A stretch of DNA of 64,000 nucleotides from Pseudoxanthomonas suwonensis (GTDB lineage Bacteria; Pseudomonadota; Gammaproteobacteria; Xanthomonadales; Xanthomonadaceae). The notes beneath the pieces are model-generated. The model was not told the DNA's origin and searched no databases. It worked only from the letters and a program-made list of their open reading frames with translations. Shown here piece by piece: positions 18,601 through 30,600 of the stretch. Position 1 is the first letter of the stretch, and each line of letters begins with the position of its first letter. A program made the translations under genes and the position numbers. Location: NCBI RefSeq assembly GCF_000972865.1, contig NZ_CP011144.1, forward strand, positions 2,798,771 to 2,862,770, read 5' to 3'.

Positions 18601-21600
18601 ACCGGCTCGATCAAGGGCGGCGGCAGCAACGCGGTCGGCGGTGCGATCTCGGTCAACCGGATCGGCGCCAACCGCAGCGCGCTGGTCCGCAACGGCGCGT
18701 CTAACACGATCTCCGGCTTCGGCGACGTGTCGCTGCTGGCCGGTGCGCAGCAGGACATCTACGCGATCGCGGTCGCCGGCGGCGGTGCCGGCAACGTGGC
18801 GGTGAACGGTTCTTCCACCAGCAACATCCTGGAGGGCACCGAGCGCGCGGCGGTGGAAGGCGGCAGCATCGAGGCCGGTTCGCTGCGGGTGTCGGCGGCC
18901 GAAGGCGACCGCACCATCTGGAGCCTGGGCGGCGCGGTCAGCGGCGCCGGCAGCGTCGCGGTGGGCGTGGCCAACGCCAACAACATCATCCTGGCCAAGC
19001 GCCAGGCCGAAGTGCGCGGTGCGGCGCTGACCCTGGACGGGGCGCTGGAACTGGAAAGCGGTGGCGACGCGCACATCCGCTCGGCGGCGGTCGGCGGCGG
19101 CGGTGCCGGCAGCGTGGCGGCCGGCGCCTCGGTCGCGATCAACGTGATCGAGGGCGAGGAATCGGCGGTGCTGGCCGACAGCACCGTGCATTCGGCCGCT
19201 TCGGTCAAGGTCGACGTCACCCGCGGCGAGGCGGACATCAAGACCCTGGCCGGCAACGTCCAGGGCGCCGGTGCCGGCGCGGGCGCCGGTGCGGTGGCGA
19301 TCAGCACCATCGGCCAGAAGCGCGAGGCCCGGATCAGCGGCACCACCCTGGACGTGGGCAGCGGGGCGGTCGACGTGCTCGCCGCGACCCATGCGCGCAT
19401 CGACACCCTGGCGGTGTCCGGTGCCGGTGCGGGCACCGGCGCCGGCGCGTTCTCCAACACCAGCAACAACATCGCGGCGCGTACCCAGGCGCTGGTCCAG
19501 AACAGCGGCGGCGACGCGGGCAACGTCAGCGTCCGCGCCAGCGACGATTCCGAGATCAACGCGATCTCCGGCGGCGTGGCCGTGGCCGGCGTCGCCGGCG
19601 CCGGCGTGGGCACGGCGATCAACCGCATCGACAGCGAGATCGAAGCCGCATTGACCGGTACCCGCGGTGCCGGCTGGAACGTGACCAACCTGGCGATCGA
19701 CGCCGACTCCTCCAGCGACATCCTGTCGGTGGCCGTGGGCGGCGGCGGTGGCGGTGTCGCCGGCGTGGGCGCGGCGGTGGCCACCAACCTGGTCACCACC
19801 CGCAGCAAGGCGCACGCCAGCGACGGGGCCAAGGTGGTCGCGCAGCACAACATCGGCATCAGCGCGAGCAACCACGACAGCATCCTCGGCATCGGCGCCG
19901 GCATCGCCGGCGCCGGCAGCGCCGCGGTCGGTGCCTCGGTCACGGTCAACCTGATCGAGAGCCAGACCAGCGCCTACATCGCCGGCAGCGCCACCGAGGT
20001 CAGCGCGCTGGGCAGGAGCACCAGCGACCGGATGACCATCGACAGCGGCGCGCTGCTCGGCGCGCCGGGCGACGGCCATGACTGGTTCGACCAGTCCAGG
20101 GTCGAGGCCAGCCACGGCGACGACGAAGAGTGGATCGGCGGCGACCTGTTCAACCCGGCCCCGGGCCTGGCGATCGGCCAGCGCAGCTTCACCGGCCTGG
20201 CGGTGCAGGCCAGCAGCGTGCAGCAGGTGGGCCAGCTGTCGCTGGCCGCGGCGGTCTCGGTGGTGCCGCTGGGCGGTGCCTCGGTGGCCGGCTTGTTCAA
20301 CACCAGCGTGCTGGGCGGTTCGACCGAGGCCTACATCGATTCGGCGCGGATCAACCAGGCCGCCGGCGCCGGCGGCGCGCAGGACGTGCACGTGGGCGCG
20401 GCCAGCCATGGTTTCAGCGCCAGCTACGAGGCCAGCCTGGGCGTCTCGGCGGGCTGGGCCGGCATCGGCGCGGCCGTCGACGTGCTGGTCAACCAGCGCG
20501 AAACGCGCGCGCGCGTGAACGGCGCCACCCTGGACAGCGTGGGCGCCACCACGGTCGAGGCGGAATCGACCCAGTACGCCAGCAGCGTGGTCGCGGCCGC
20601 CGGCGGCGGCGTGGTCGGCGCGGCGGCGGCGGCGCAACTCAGCATCCTCAAGGGCACGACCGAAGCCGTCGTCGGCGGCGGCAGCCGCCTGGACGTGGGC
20701 TCGCTGTCGGTCGATGCATCGGCGCTGCAGGTCATCGCGCCGAACGTGGCCACCCTGGCCGGCGGTGCCGGCGCGCTCGGTGCCGGCTTCGGCATGGTCT
20801 ACAACCAGAGCACGACCCGCGCCTGGGTCGGCGAGCCGCTTTCCGCGCCGGGCTCGGCACTCAATACCACGATCGACGCCGGCGCCGTGGACATCTCGGC
20901 CGAGAACACCACGCGCCTGCAGATGCTGGCGCTGGGCATCGCCGGCGGCGGCGCGGCGGTGGCCGGCACCGCGACGATCGCCATCGTCGAGACCGTGACC
21001 GAGGCCGGCGCCAGCCAGGCCGACTTCGGTTCGGCCGGCAACCGGATCGATTCCCTGGACATCTCCGCCAGTGACCGCCTGCAGGCCAGCACCACGGTCG
21101 GCTCGGCGGCGGTCGGCGGGCTGTCGGTCGGCGCCAGCGCCAACGTGCTGGTGGCCAACAGTGCCACCCGCGCGCTGCTGGACCGCAGCAGCGTGCATGC
21201 CAACGGCGACGTCGGCATCGACGCGCAGCGCACCACCGACATCACGATGAACACCGTCACCGGTTCCGGCGGCGCAGGCGTCGCGCTGGGCGGCAGCATC
21301 GGCCTGCTCGTGCTCGGCTCCGGCGCCTCGACCCAGGTCAGCGAGGAAGGCGAATCGTTCGACCCGATGGGCGAGCTCAACAGCGGCGGCAACGGCACCC
21401 TGTCCACGCTGGATGGCATCGGCAGCGGCAACCGGGTCGAGGACATCACCTACGAGGATTACGTCTACAACTCCGTGACCCAGCAGTACGAGCGGGTCGA
21501 GCGCACCGATGCGGCATCGAAGAACAAGCTCAACGCCAGCAGCAAGGCCACCGCGGGCGACCGCCTGCAGGCCTCCGCGCCGGCCAGCTACCGGCACGAG

Positions 21601-24600
21601 ACCGTCGCCCGGGTGGTCGACAGCACGGTGGTGGCCGGCGGCGATGCCGGCGTGACCGCCGCCGACCGGCTGCAGTCGAGCAACCTGGCCGGCAACGTGG
21701 CCGTGGGCGGCCTGGCCGGCGTCGGCATCGGCATGGGCCTGACCTTCTCCAACGCCCAGGTCAAGGCCGAGGTGCTGGGCGGAAGCCTGCGCGCCGACGA
21801 CGTGACCGTGAGCGCGCAGTCGCTCGACCTCGGCACGGCGCCGGCGGTCACGGTGAAGGCCGAGAGCGGCGCGGCCGGCGGCTTCGTCGGCGCAGGCGCC
21901 GCGGTCGGCGTGGCGGTCGTGGACAACCGCGTCAACACCACCCTGGGCGGCCACATCGACGCCGCCGGCACCTTGACCGGTCGCGCGCGTGACGCGCAGG
22001 ACATCCGCGTCGACGCGCTCGGCGCCAATGTCGGCGGCGCCGCCGGTGCCGGCGTGGTGATCGGCGTGGCCAAGCACGACAGCCGGGTGCGCCTGGACGT
22101 GGCGCCGGATGCGGTGCTCGAAGCAGGCAACATCGACCTGGCCAGCGTGTCGGAATCGGCGGTGAGCCTGGTCGGGCGCGGCGGCTCCGGCGGCATCCTG
22201 GCCGGCGTCAACGCGACCATCCTGGTCGCGCGCGACGACAGCGATTCGCGCCTGACCGTGGGCGAGCGCGCCCAGGTCTCGGCCGACGGCGCGCTGTCGC
22301 TGGCCGCCGAGGCGCGGCCGCACGTGGATCTCTACAGCGAGGGCGTGGCCATCGGTGGCCTGCTCTCGGCCGGCGGCACCATTGCCGTGGCCGACGTCAC
22401 CTCCGATGCCGCGCTCGACCTGCGCAGTGGCGCGCGCCTGGCCGCACGCGACGCCAGCCTCGCCAGCCGCATCGGCCTGAACGCCGGCCGCGACAGCGCC
22501 CGGGTCGAGGGCTATGGCGTCAGCGGCGGTGCCGGCGTGGCGGTGAATGCGGTGGTCGCCACCGCCAGAAACCAGAGCAGCAGCCGCCTGACCAGCGCCG
22601 GCAACGTGGTGTTCGAGGGCCGGGGCGGCCAATGGGACCTGGTCGCCTCGACCGATACGCGCCAGCGCGCATACACCACCGGACGTGCCGGTGGCCTGAT
22701 CACGCTGGGTGCGCACGTGGCCGACGCCACCGCCTACGCCACCACCGAGGCGCTGGTGAACGGGCTGTTCACCGGAAACTTCGGCGGCATGGGCGTCAGC
22801 GCCAGCGCCTCGGTCGACAACCAGGCCGAGGCTTCCGCCGGCCAGGGCGGCCTGGTCAGCGGCGCCGCCTCCAGCGCCAGCACCCGCGACGACAGCACCA
22901 CCCGCGCCGAGCTGTACGCGCGCGGGTTCGGCGGCGGCGCGGCCGCCCTCGGCGACCTGAGGCTGTCGGCGCTGCACCGCTCCGCCTTCAACGCTTTCGT
23001 CGACAGCACCAGCGCGGCGGTGCTGGGCATGAGCGGCGCCTGGGCGAAGAACACCGTCGACCTGGACACCTATGCACGGCTGCTCGGCGGTTCGGACGTC
23101 GTGGCCACGCGCTACGACCAGAGCGCCCGCAACGAGGCGACCAAGGTGGCCAGTTCGAAGTACAACGTCCAGTCCGGCTCGGGCGGCGTGTTCGACGCGG
23201 CCGCGGCCAGCAGCAGCAGCGAGCTGTACCTGGATGCGCAGAGCACGATCGGCGACGGCGCCAGGCTGGCGCTGTCCGGCGACTGGCGCGCGCCGGAGAA
23301 GCTGGTCGTGCAGGCCTTCAACAAGGTCCATGCGCGCGACCGGACCAAGCTCGACAGCGGCGGCGCGATCGCCATCGCCGACGCCGAATCCAAGATCGAC
23401 GTGAAGCAGGCCGACGCCACCGTCTCGATCGGCAGCGGCGCCGACCTGTACAGCATCGGCGACCTGGTGCTGTCGGCCAGCGGCCACTACGACATCGACA
23501 CCAGCGCCAACGCCAAGACCTGGGGCCTGGCTGGCGCGGCGATGGGCGAGAGCCTGTCGCGGGTGGACGCCAACCACGACGTGCGCGTGGCCGGCGGCAA
23601 CAGCCAGCTGTTCGCCTACGGCGACCTGAAGCTCTACTCGGGCTTCGACGCGGCCGGGGTGATGAACAAGGCGATCCTCACCGCCCGCACCGACCTGTGG
23701 AACAACACCGCCTTCCCGGTGGTCAACGATCCGGTCGCGGTGGCCGAGTACATCCGCGACTCGAACCTGATCCTGGCCAGCGGCAGCAACGGCCGCGCGG
23801 TGGGCGACGTGCACGCCTGGGCCGGCCGCGGCTACTCGGTGCTGACCGCCGAGGGCACCGGCAAGGACCTGTACCGCGAAGGCATCGGCGCGGCGCTGGG
23901 CCTGTCGCTGGACATCCGCAGCGGCGACACCAACAACGGCGGCCTGGCCCTGGTCCGCGCCGACGGCATCCTGGACTCGGGCATCTACCACAAGCAGAAG
24001 CTGACCGTCACCGGCCTGCGCTACTTCATCGACGGGGTCGAAGTCACCGACTTCAGCACGGTCAACGCCGGCACCACCGGCACCCTGACCGTGGAGCCGA
24101 TCGTCACCGACATCACCGAGGGCGTGACCTACCGGGTCAAGAGCGGCGAGTACTCGCAGCTGATCAGCGCGCGCATCGCCGAGTTGCGCACGCGGATCGC
24201 CAACTACGGCCTGTCGCCGATCGAGAAAGCCGCATTCCAGGCCGAGCTGGGCCTGCTCGAGCGTACCCTGGCCAACATCTACGCCAAGCTGGGCGGCGAC
24301 CCGAGCAACGGCGTCTCGCTGCCGAACGAACTGAAGATCTGGATCCTGGAAGTCGACCCGATCCAGGCCCGGCCCGGCAACATCATCGTCAAGGCCGATG
24401 CGCTGACCGGCAGCGGCACCCTGAGCGCGCCGGGCGACGCGCGCATCGACATCCTCAACCAGAGCCAGCTGTTCCTCGACCTCAAGGGCCTGGAGATCCC
24501 GGACCGCGAGGGCGGGCAGCTGCTGTTCAACGACGCGCGGGTGGCCAGCAACGCCGAGATCACCGCGGCCAACCGCTTCGGCCTGGGCGCCGGCTTCTCC

Positions 24601-27600
24601 TCGATCCAGACCGCGCTGACCTCGCCGGCCCCGGCGATCACCGTCGAGAACACCTACAACCCGGCCACCGGCATCGCGGACAGTTCCGGGCTCAAGGCGC
24701 CGGCCCCGGACATCCTGGTCAGCGGCCGGATCTTCAACCGGCGCGGCAGCATCGACCTCACCGCCGCCTACGGCAGCATCCGCGCCGAGGCCGACATCCG
24801 CGGCCAGAGCGTGAACATCAGCGCCGGTCAGGATTTCATCCTGACCAACATGGAAGGCTTCACCCACATCGGCGGCGATCCGTCGTCCAACAACAGCGGT
24901 GGCCAGCTGACCGCGCCGAACTCGGCCACGGTGGCCGGACACAACGTGGTCATCAGCGCGCTGTACCTGAACATCAACGGGCTGGTGCAGAGCGGCGTGG
25001 CCGACTGGTCCATCACCATCAACGAGTCCGACCTGGCCAGCCTGGATGCCCGGCGCTTGGCCTGGAAGCTCGGCGGACCGGCGGTGGTGCAACTGGTGAC
25101 CACCGACGCGCGCACCGGCCGGATCGGCTACAGCTACGACTTCCGCAGCGAAAGCCTGGTGCTGGACCAGGTGGAGATCGGCGGCGGCTACATGGAGTTG
25201 ACCGGCCACATCCTCAGCACCGGCAACGGCCAGCTGCGGGTGCTCGACGGCTACAGCCAGGTCCGGGTGGTCAACAACACCATCCGCGACCTGAGCATCA
25301 GCGGCATCGACCTGGGCAACGGGGTCGAGGGCCAGCTCAAGATCAACGACATGGGCCGCATGGGCGACGACCGCGTGTGGACGACCATGTACACCTACAA
25401 CAACGGCAAGGTGCAACGCTACGAGGGCGCGCACGGGCAGGCGCTGGGCCTGGTCTCGGAAACCAACGGCCGCAGCGCCCAGTACGACGTGACCGACGGC
25501 CGCACCTATGTCTGGCTGCAGGGCAACGACCGCACCGACACCAACACCCGGGTCGAGTACTGGGACGAGTTCTGGGGCTTCATCCCCACCGGCGACGGCA
25601 CCGAGCTGAGCAACAGGACCGTGCGCGGCGAGAGCACGCCCATCCCCGGCGCCGAGTACATGGGCTCGGCATCCAACGCGTACCGCATCGACTTCACCGC
25701 GGTGCAGAACGAGTTCCTCCGGCTGCTCGGCCTGGACAGGTTCGGCGATGCGATCGCGCTGTTGAACGCCGCCAACCAGGCGCACGCCACCGGCAACGCC
25801 TCCTCGCCGCTGCTGGCGCCGTACCTGGTGTGGCTGAACAGTCCCGGCGCGGTGATGTCGCAGGTCAACGAGCCGGCCTTCCAGACTTCCGCGCCCGAGG
25901 TCATCGACCGCTACAACGGCGGCTACTGCCTCAAGCACTTCATCTGGTGCCAGGTCTACCGCACCACCCGCACCACCGTCACCCAGACCGGCCTGAAGGA
26001 GATCAACCGCTACACCACGCTGGCCGACTCGCCGATCGCGATCAACTTCATCGGCTACGACGCCGGCCGCATCGACCTGACCTCGAACGGCAATGTCACC
26101 CTGCTCGGCTCGATGTTCAACGACAGCGGCAACACCACGGTGCGGGTCAACCAGGGCAGCCTGACCCAGGCCGGCGACAACATCGTCAGCACCGCCAAGG
26201 TGCTGGACATCGCCGCCCGCGACGGCATCGGCGACGCCGCCCAGGCGCTGCGCGTGCAGGCCGAGAACGCGCTGTCGGCGTACAGCTCGCACGGCGACAT
26301 CGACCTGCAGGCGGTCAACGGCGGGGTCAACCTGCAGCGGCTGCAGGCCGACCGTGGCGACGTCACCCTGCTCGCGCAGGGCGACATCACCAGCAGCAAC
26401 GGCGCCACGGTCATCGGGCGCTCGATCGGCCTGACCTCCACCCATGGCAGCATCGGCAGCGCCGCTGCGCTGCTGAACCTGGACACCGGCAGCAACGCGC
26501 AGTCGCTGTTCAGCGCCGATGCGGTCGGCGGCGTGTTCGTGCAGGAGACCAACGGCGACCTGTGGGTGGACCGCATCCGTGCCGGCGGCGACGTGCACGT
26601 CAAGGTGCGCAACGGCGACCTGCTCGACGGCAACACCCAGGTCGCGTTCGAGGAGCGCTCGCTCGACGAGCTGCGCGCGCTGTGGTCGAGCATGGGCCTG
26701 ACCGGCGCGGACGCCGACGCGGCCCTGGCCGAGCAGAAGCAAACCCTGGAGCGGGCCGGCCAGCAGCGCTACGCCCGCTACTGGCAGATGCGCAACCTGC
26801 GCAATGTCGGCGGCAACTGGGTGTTCGACGCGTTCGACGAGAACCAGGCGCAGTTCAGCGCCGACCAGGTCGCCGGAATGCGCGCGCTGGGCTGGGACGA
26901 CGCGACGATCGCCGCCCGGCAGGCCGAACGCACCGCCGAGTTCCGCAACCTGCACGCCGAGTTCGGCGGCTCGGCCTACGACTCGGGCTACGCCTACGCG
27001 CTGTCGGCTTCCGACCTGCTGGCGCTGGAGTCCACCTCGCACTGGACCGAGGACGAGCTGCGCTATTCGATCTCCGCCAGCCTGCTCAACCGCGGCCACG
27101 GCGGTTCGTCGGTGATCGAAAGCATCAACATCGAGGGCCGCGACGTCACCCTGGAGGCGAACCGGATCGGCCGCCTGCTCGACGACGACGTGATCATCGA
27201 CCTGCGCCTGGGCCCGGCCGGCATGACCACCGAGCAGCGCGCCGCGCTGGCCCGGGCCGAATACGACGACATCTACTTCGACGACGATACCAACCCGACC
27301 CTGATCCGGATCGTCCAGCGCGACGACGTCAACGTCCGCGCCAGCCGCGACCTGCGCGCCACCGCCAACGGCGACATCTACCTGGGCGGCGACCGCGATT
27401 TCAACATCTACGACGTCAACGGCCGCACCGTCCAGATCAAGACCGATGGCAGCATCACCAGCTCCAACGGCGACAACGTGGTGCTGCGCGGCCACGACGT
27501 GGTGCTGGAGGCGGCCGGCGGCACGATCGGCGGCGGCGCCACCGGCGACGGCGCCCTGCACACGCAGGTGACCGGCGACCTGACCGCGCGTGCCCGCGTG

Positions 27601-30600
27601 CTGGACCTGGTCAACCACGGCGACCTGAGCATCCAGCGCCTCACCGGCACCGATGCGCTGCGGCTGCGCGTGCTGGGCAACCTGTCCGCTGCCACCCAGC
27701 TGGGCGAGAACCTGCTCGGCGGCAGCGTCGACCTGGCGGTGACCGGCAGGGCCGGCAGCGCGGCCTCGCGCATCCAGATCGGCACCGGCGGCCTGGCCGA
27801 CCGCATCAACCTGGACATCGGCGGCGATGCCTGGATCGGCGGCCTGCAGGGCGCGGGGTCGCAACCCGGCGTGCTGCGCATCGGCAGCGCCAATGTCGGC
27901 GGCATGCTCGACATCGGCCAGACCACCGACCTGTGGCAGTACGGCCACTGGCAGGTCGGCGGCCTGGTGCTGGACCTCAACAACCTGTGGCGGATGATGG
28001 CCGGTACCTCGCTGCAGGCGGAGCACGGCATCTTCGCCCGCGTCGACGGCGACGCCGAGCTGGCGGAGGTGGAAGCCGGCGGCGACGGCGCCTCGATCGA
28101 CATCGAGGCCTACCGCCTGCTGGCGTCGCACGACGGCGCGCAGTGGCGCGCCGACGGCCTGCTGCGGCTGCGCGCCGCCGGCGGCGACATCGGCCAGGCC
28201 TCGCGCCCGGTCACCCTGGGCGCCGAGCGCCTGGACGTGGCCAGCGCCACCGGCCAGCTGTACCTGCACCTGCTTGGCGGGATCCTCGACGGCTCGCTGC
28301 GCAGCGCCGGCAGCCAGTGGCTGACCAGCCTGGGCGACGTGTCGCTGGCCGAAGTCGACAGTGGTGGCGGCGACGTGACCCTGCGCGGCACCGGCGTGGT
28401 GTCGATCGACACCCTCGGCGCGCACGGCCGGCTCGACCTGCAGGGCCAGGACCTTGTGCTGGGCAGCGGCGAGAGCCGCACCGGCGACCTGCTGGTCGAC
28501 GTCTCCGGCAGCTTCATCGCCGGCGCGCTGCGCTCCGGCCGCGACTGGACGCTGGACGCGGCAACGGCCGACATCGGCGGCGCCGACATCGCCCGCGATG
28601 CAGACCTGCGGGTGGGCGACCTGCGCCTGGGCGACCTGGCGGTCGGTGGCGACTGGACGCTGGGCGCGGCAACGGCCGACATCGGCACGGCGGATGCGGC
28701 CGGTGATGCCCACCAGACCGTGGGCGTGTTGACCCAGCAGCAGCTGACCGTCGGTGGCGACTGGACGCTCGATGCCGGTGAGGCCGACATCGTGCGGGCC
28801 ACGGTGCAGGGCGATGTCCGCCAGCAGGCCGGTCGCCTCGGCATGGACACGCTGGCGGTCGGCGGCAACTGGCAGCTGGCCGGTGGCGATGCGGTGATCG
28901 CCACGGCCGACGTTGGCGGTTCGGCGACGCAGGACGTGGATACGCTGCAGCTGGGCGACCTGGCGGTGGGCGGTGATTGGACGCTGGACGCGACCACGGC
29001 CGACATCGGTACGGCCGACGTGGCCGGCGATGCACGCCAGACGGTGGGCGCGCTGGCCCAGCAGCAGTTGACCGTCGGTGGCGACTGGACGCTCGATGCC
29101 AGCGAAGCCGACATCGTGCGGGCGGCGGTGCAGGGCGACGTCCGCCAGCAGGCCGGCCGCCTCGGCATGGACACGCTGACGGTGGGCGGCAACTGGCAAC
29201 TGACCGGTGGCGATGCGGTGGTCGAGCAGGCCACGGTCGCCGGCGAAGTCGATGTCGCGCTGGCCGGCGACCTGTCGCTGGGCACGCTCGATGCGCGCTC
29301 CACCAGGATCGCGGCCGGCAACGCCTCGCGCATCGGCCGGCTGGGAATCGACGGCGACCTGTCGCTGGCGGTCGTGAACAACCTGGTCCTGGGACGCGCC
29401 AGCGTCAGCCACGACGCGGTGCTGCGCCACACCGGCGCGGCCGGCCAGCTCGCGTACGGTGAACTGGTCGTGGGCAACACGCTGGACGTCGCCGGTGCGG
29501 GCGACTGGACCGGCGGCACCGCGACCGCCGGCTCGGACGTGCGCTTCGACGTCGGCAGCGCCGATCTGCAGCGACTGGAAAGCCTCGGCGGCGACCTGCT
29601 GCTGGCGGCGCAGCGCCAGTTCGTCGCCGGCGCGCTGGCCACGCCCAGCGGCCGCATCGACCTGGTCGCCGGCAACGCGACGATCGATGCCGCCGACGCG
29701 GCCGGGACGCTGGACGTGCACGTCACCGGCGGTCCGCTGCGGATCCTGCACGGCCACAGCGGCGGCAACCTGACCCTGACCGCCGAACCCGGTTCGCTGG
29801 CCGAGATCCACTTCGGCACGCCGGCCGATCCGGACGCGGCCGACGGGCTGGCCACCGCGCACCTGAAGTCGGGCGCCGACATCCTGGTGCGCACCGACGG
29901 CGACCTGTACGGCGGCAACGCCGAGGCCGAAGGCCTGGTCACCCTGATCGGCCGCAACATGCGGCTGGGCCGGGTGGAGAGCCTGCAGGGCGACGTGTTC
30001 CTGCAGGCGGAGCAGGACATCTGGGGCCTGCGCGTGGAAGCCAGGGGCGACGTCGGCATCGTCGCCGGCGGCAACCTGGACATGCCCGACGTGCGCTTCG
30101 GCGGCACCTATTCGCTCAAGGCCGGGCGCGACCTGACCGTCGGCATCGGCGGCGACCTGAACGTGCGCGGTGTCGCCGAGGCCGGGCGCGACCTGACCTT
30201 CAACGTCGGCGGCAATGTCGACCTGGCAGCGGTCAAGGCCGGACGCAACGTGCTGGTCGACGCCGGCGGCGGCATCCACCTGGACGAGGGCGTGGACGCC
30301 GGCGGCAATGTCGACCTGGTCGCGCGCGGCGGCGACATCAGCAGCGGCGGCGTGATCCGCTCCAGCGGCCAGCACGAGGGCCAGCCGACCAGCGGGCAGA
30401 TCCGCCTGCTGGCCAGCGGCGACGTGGACGTGGCGGCGCTGCAGGCCGATGCCGGCGACATCGCCGTCGACGGGCGCAGCCTGAGCATCGGCTCGCTGCT
30501 GGCCAGCGGCGACATCGACCTGCTCGGCCGCGGCTTCATCCACGTCGGCAGCAGCCGCAGCGGCGGCAGCCAGGACTGGCGTGCGGACGGCGACATCGCC

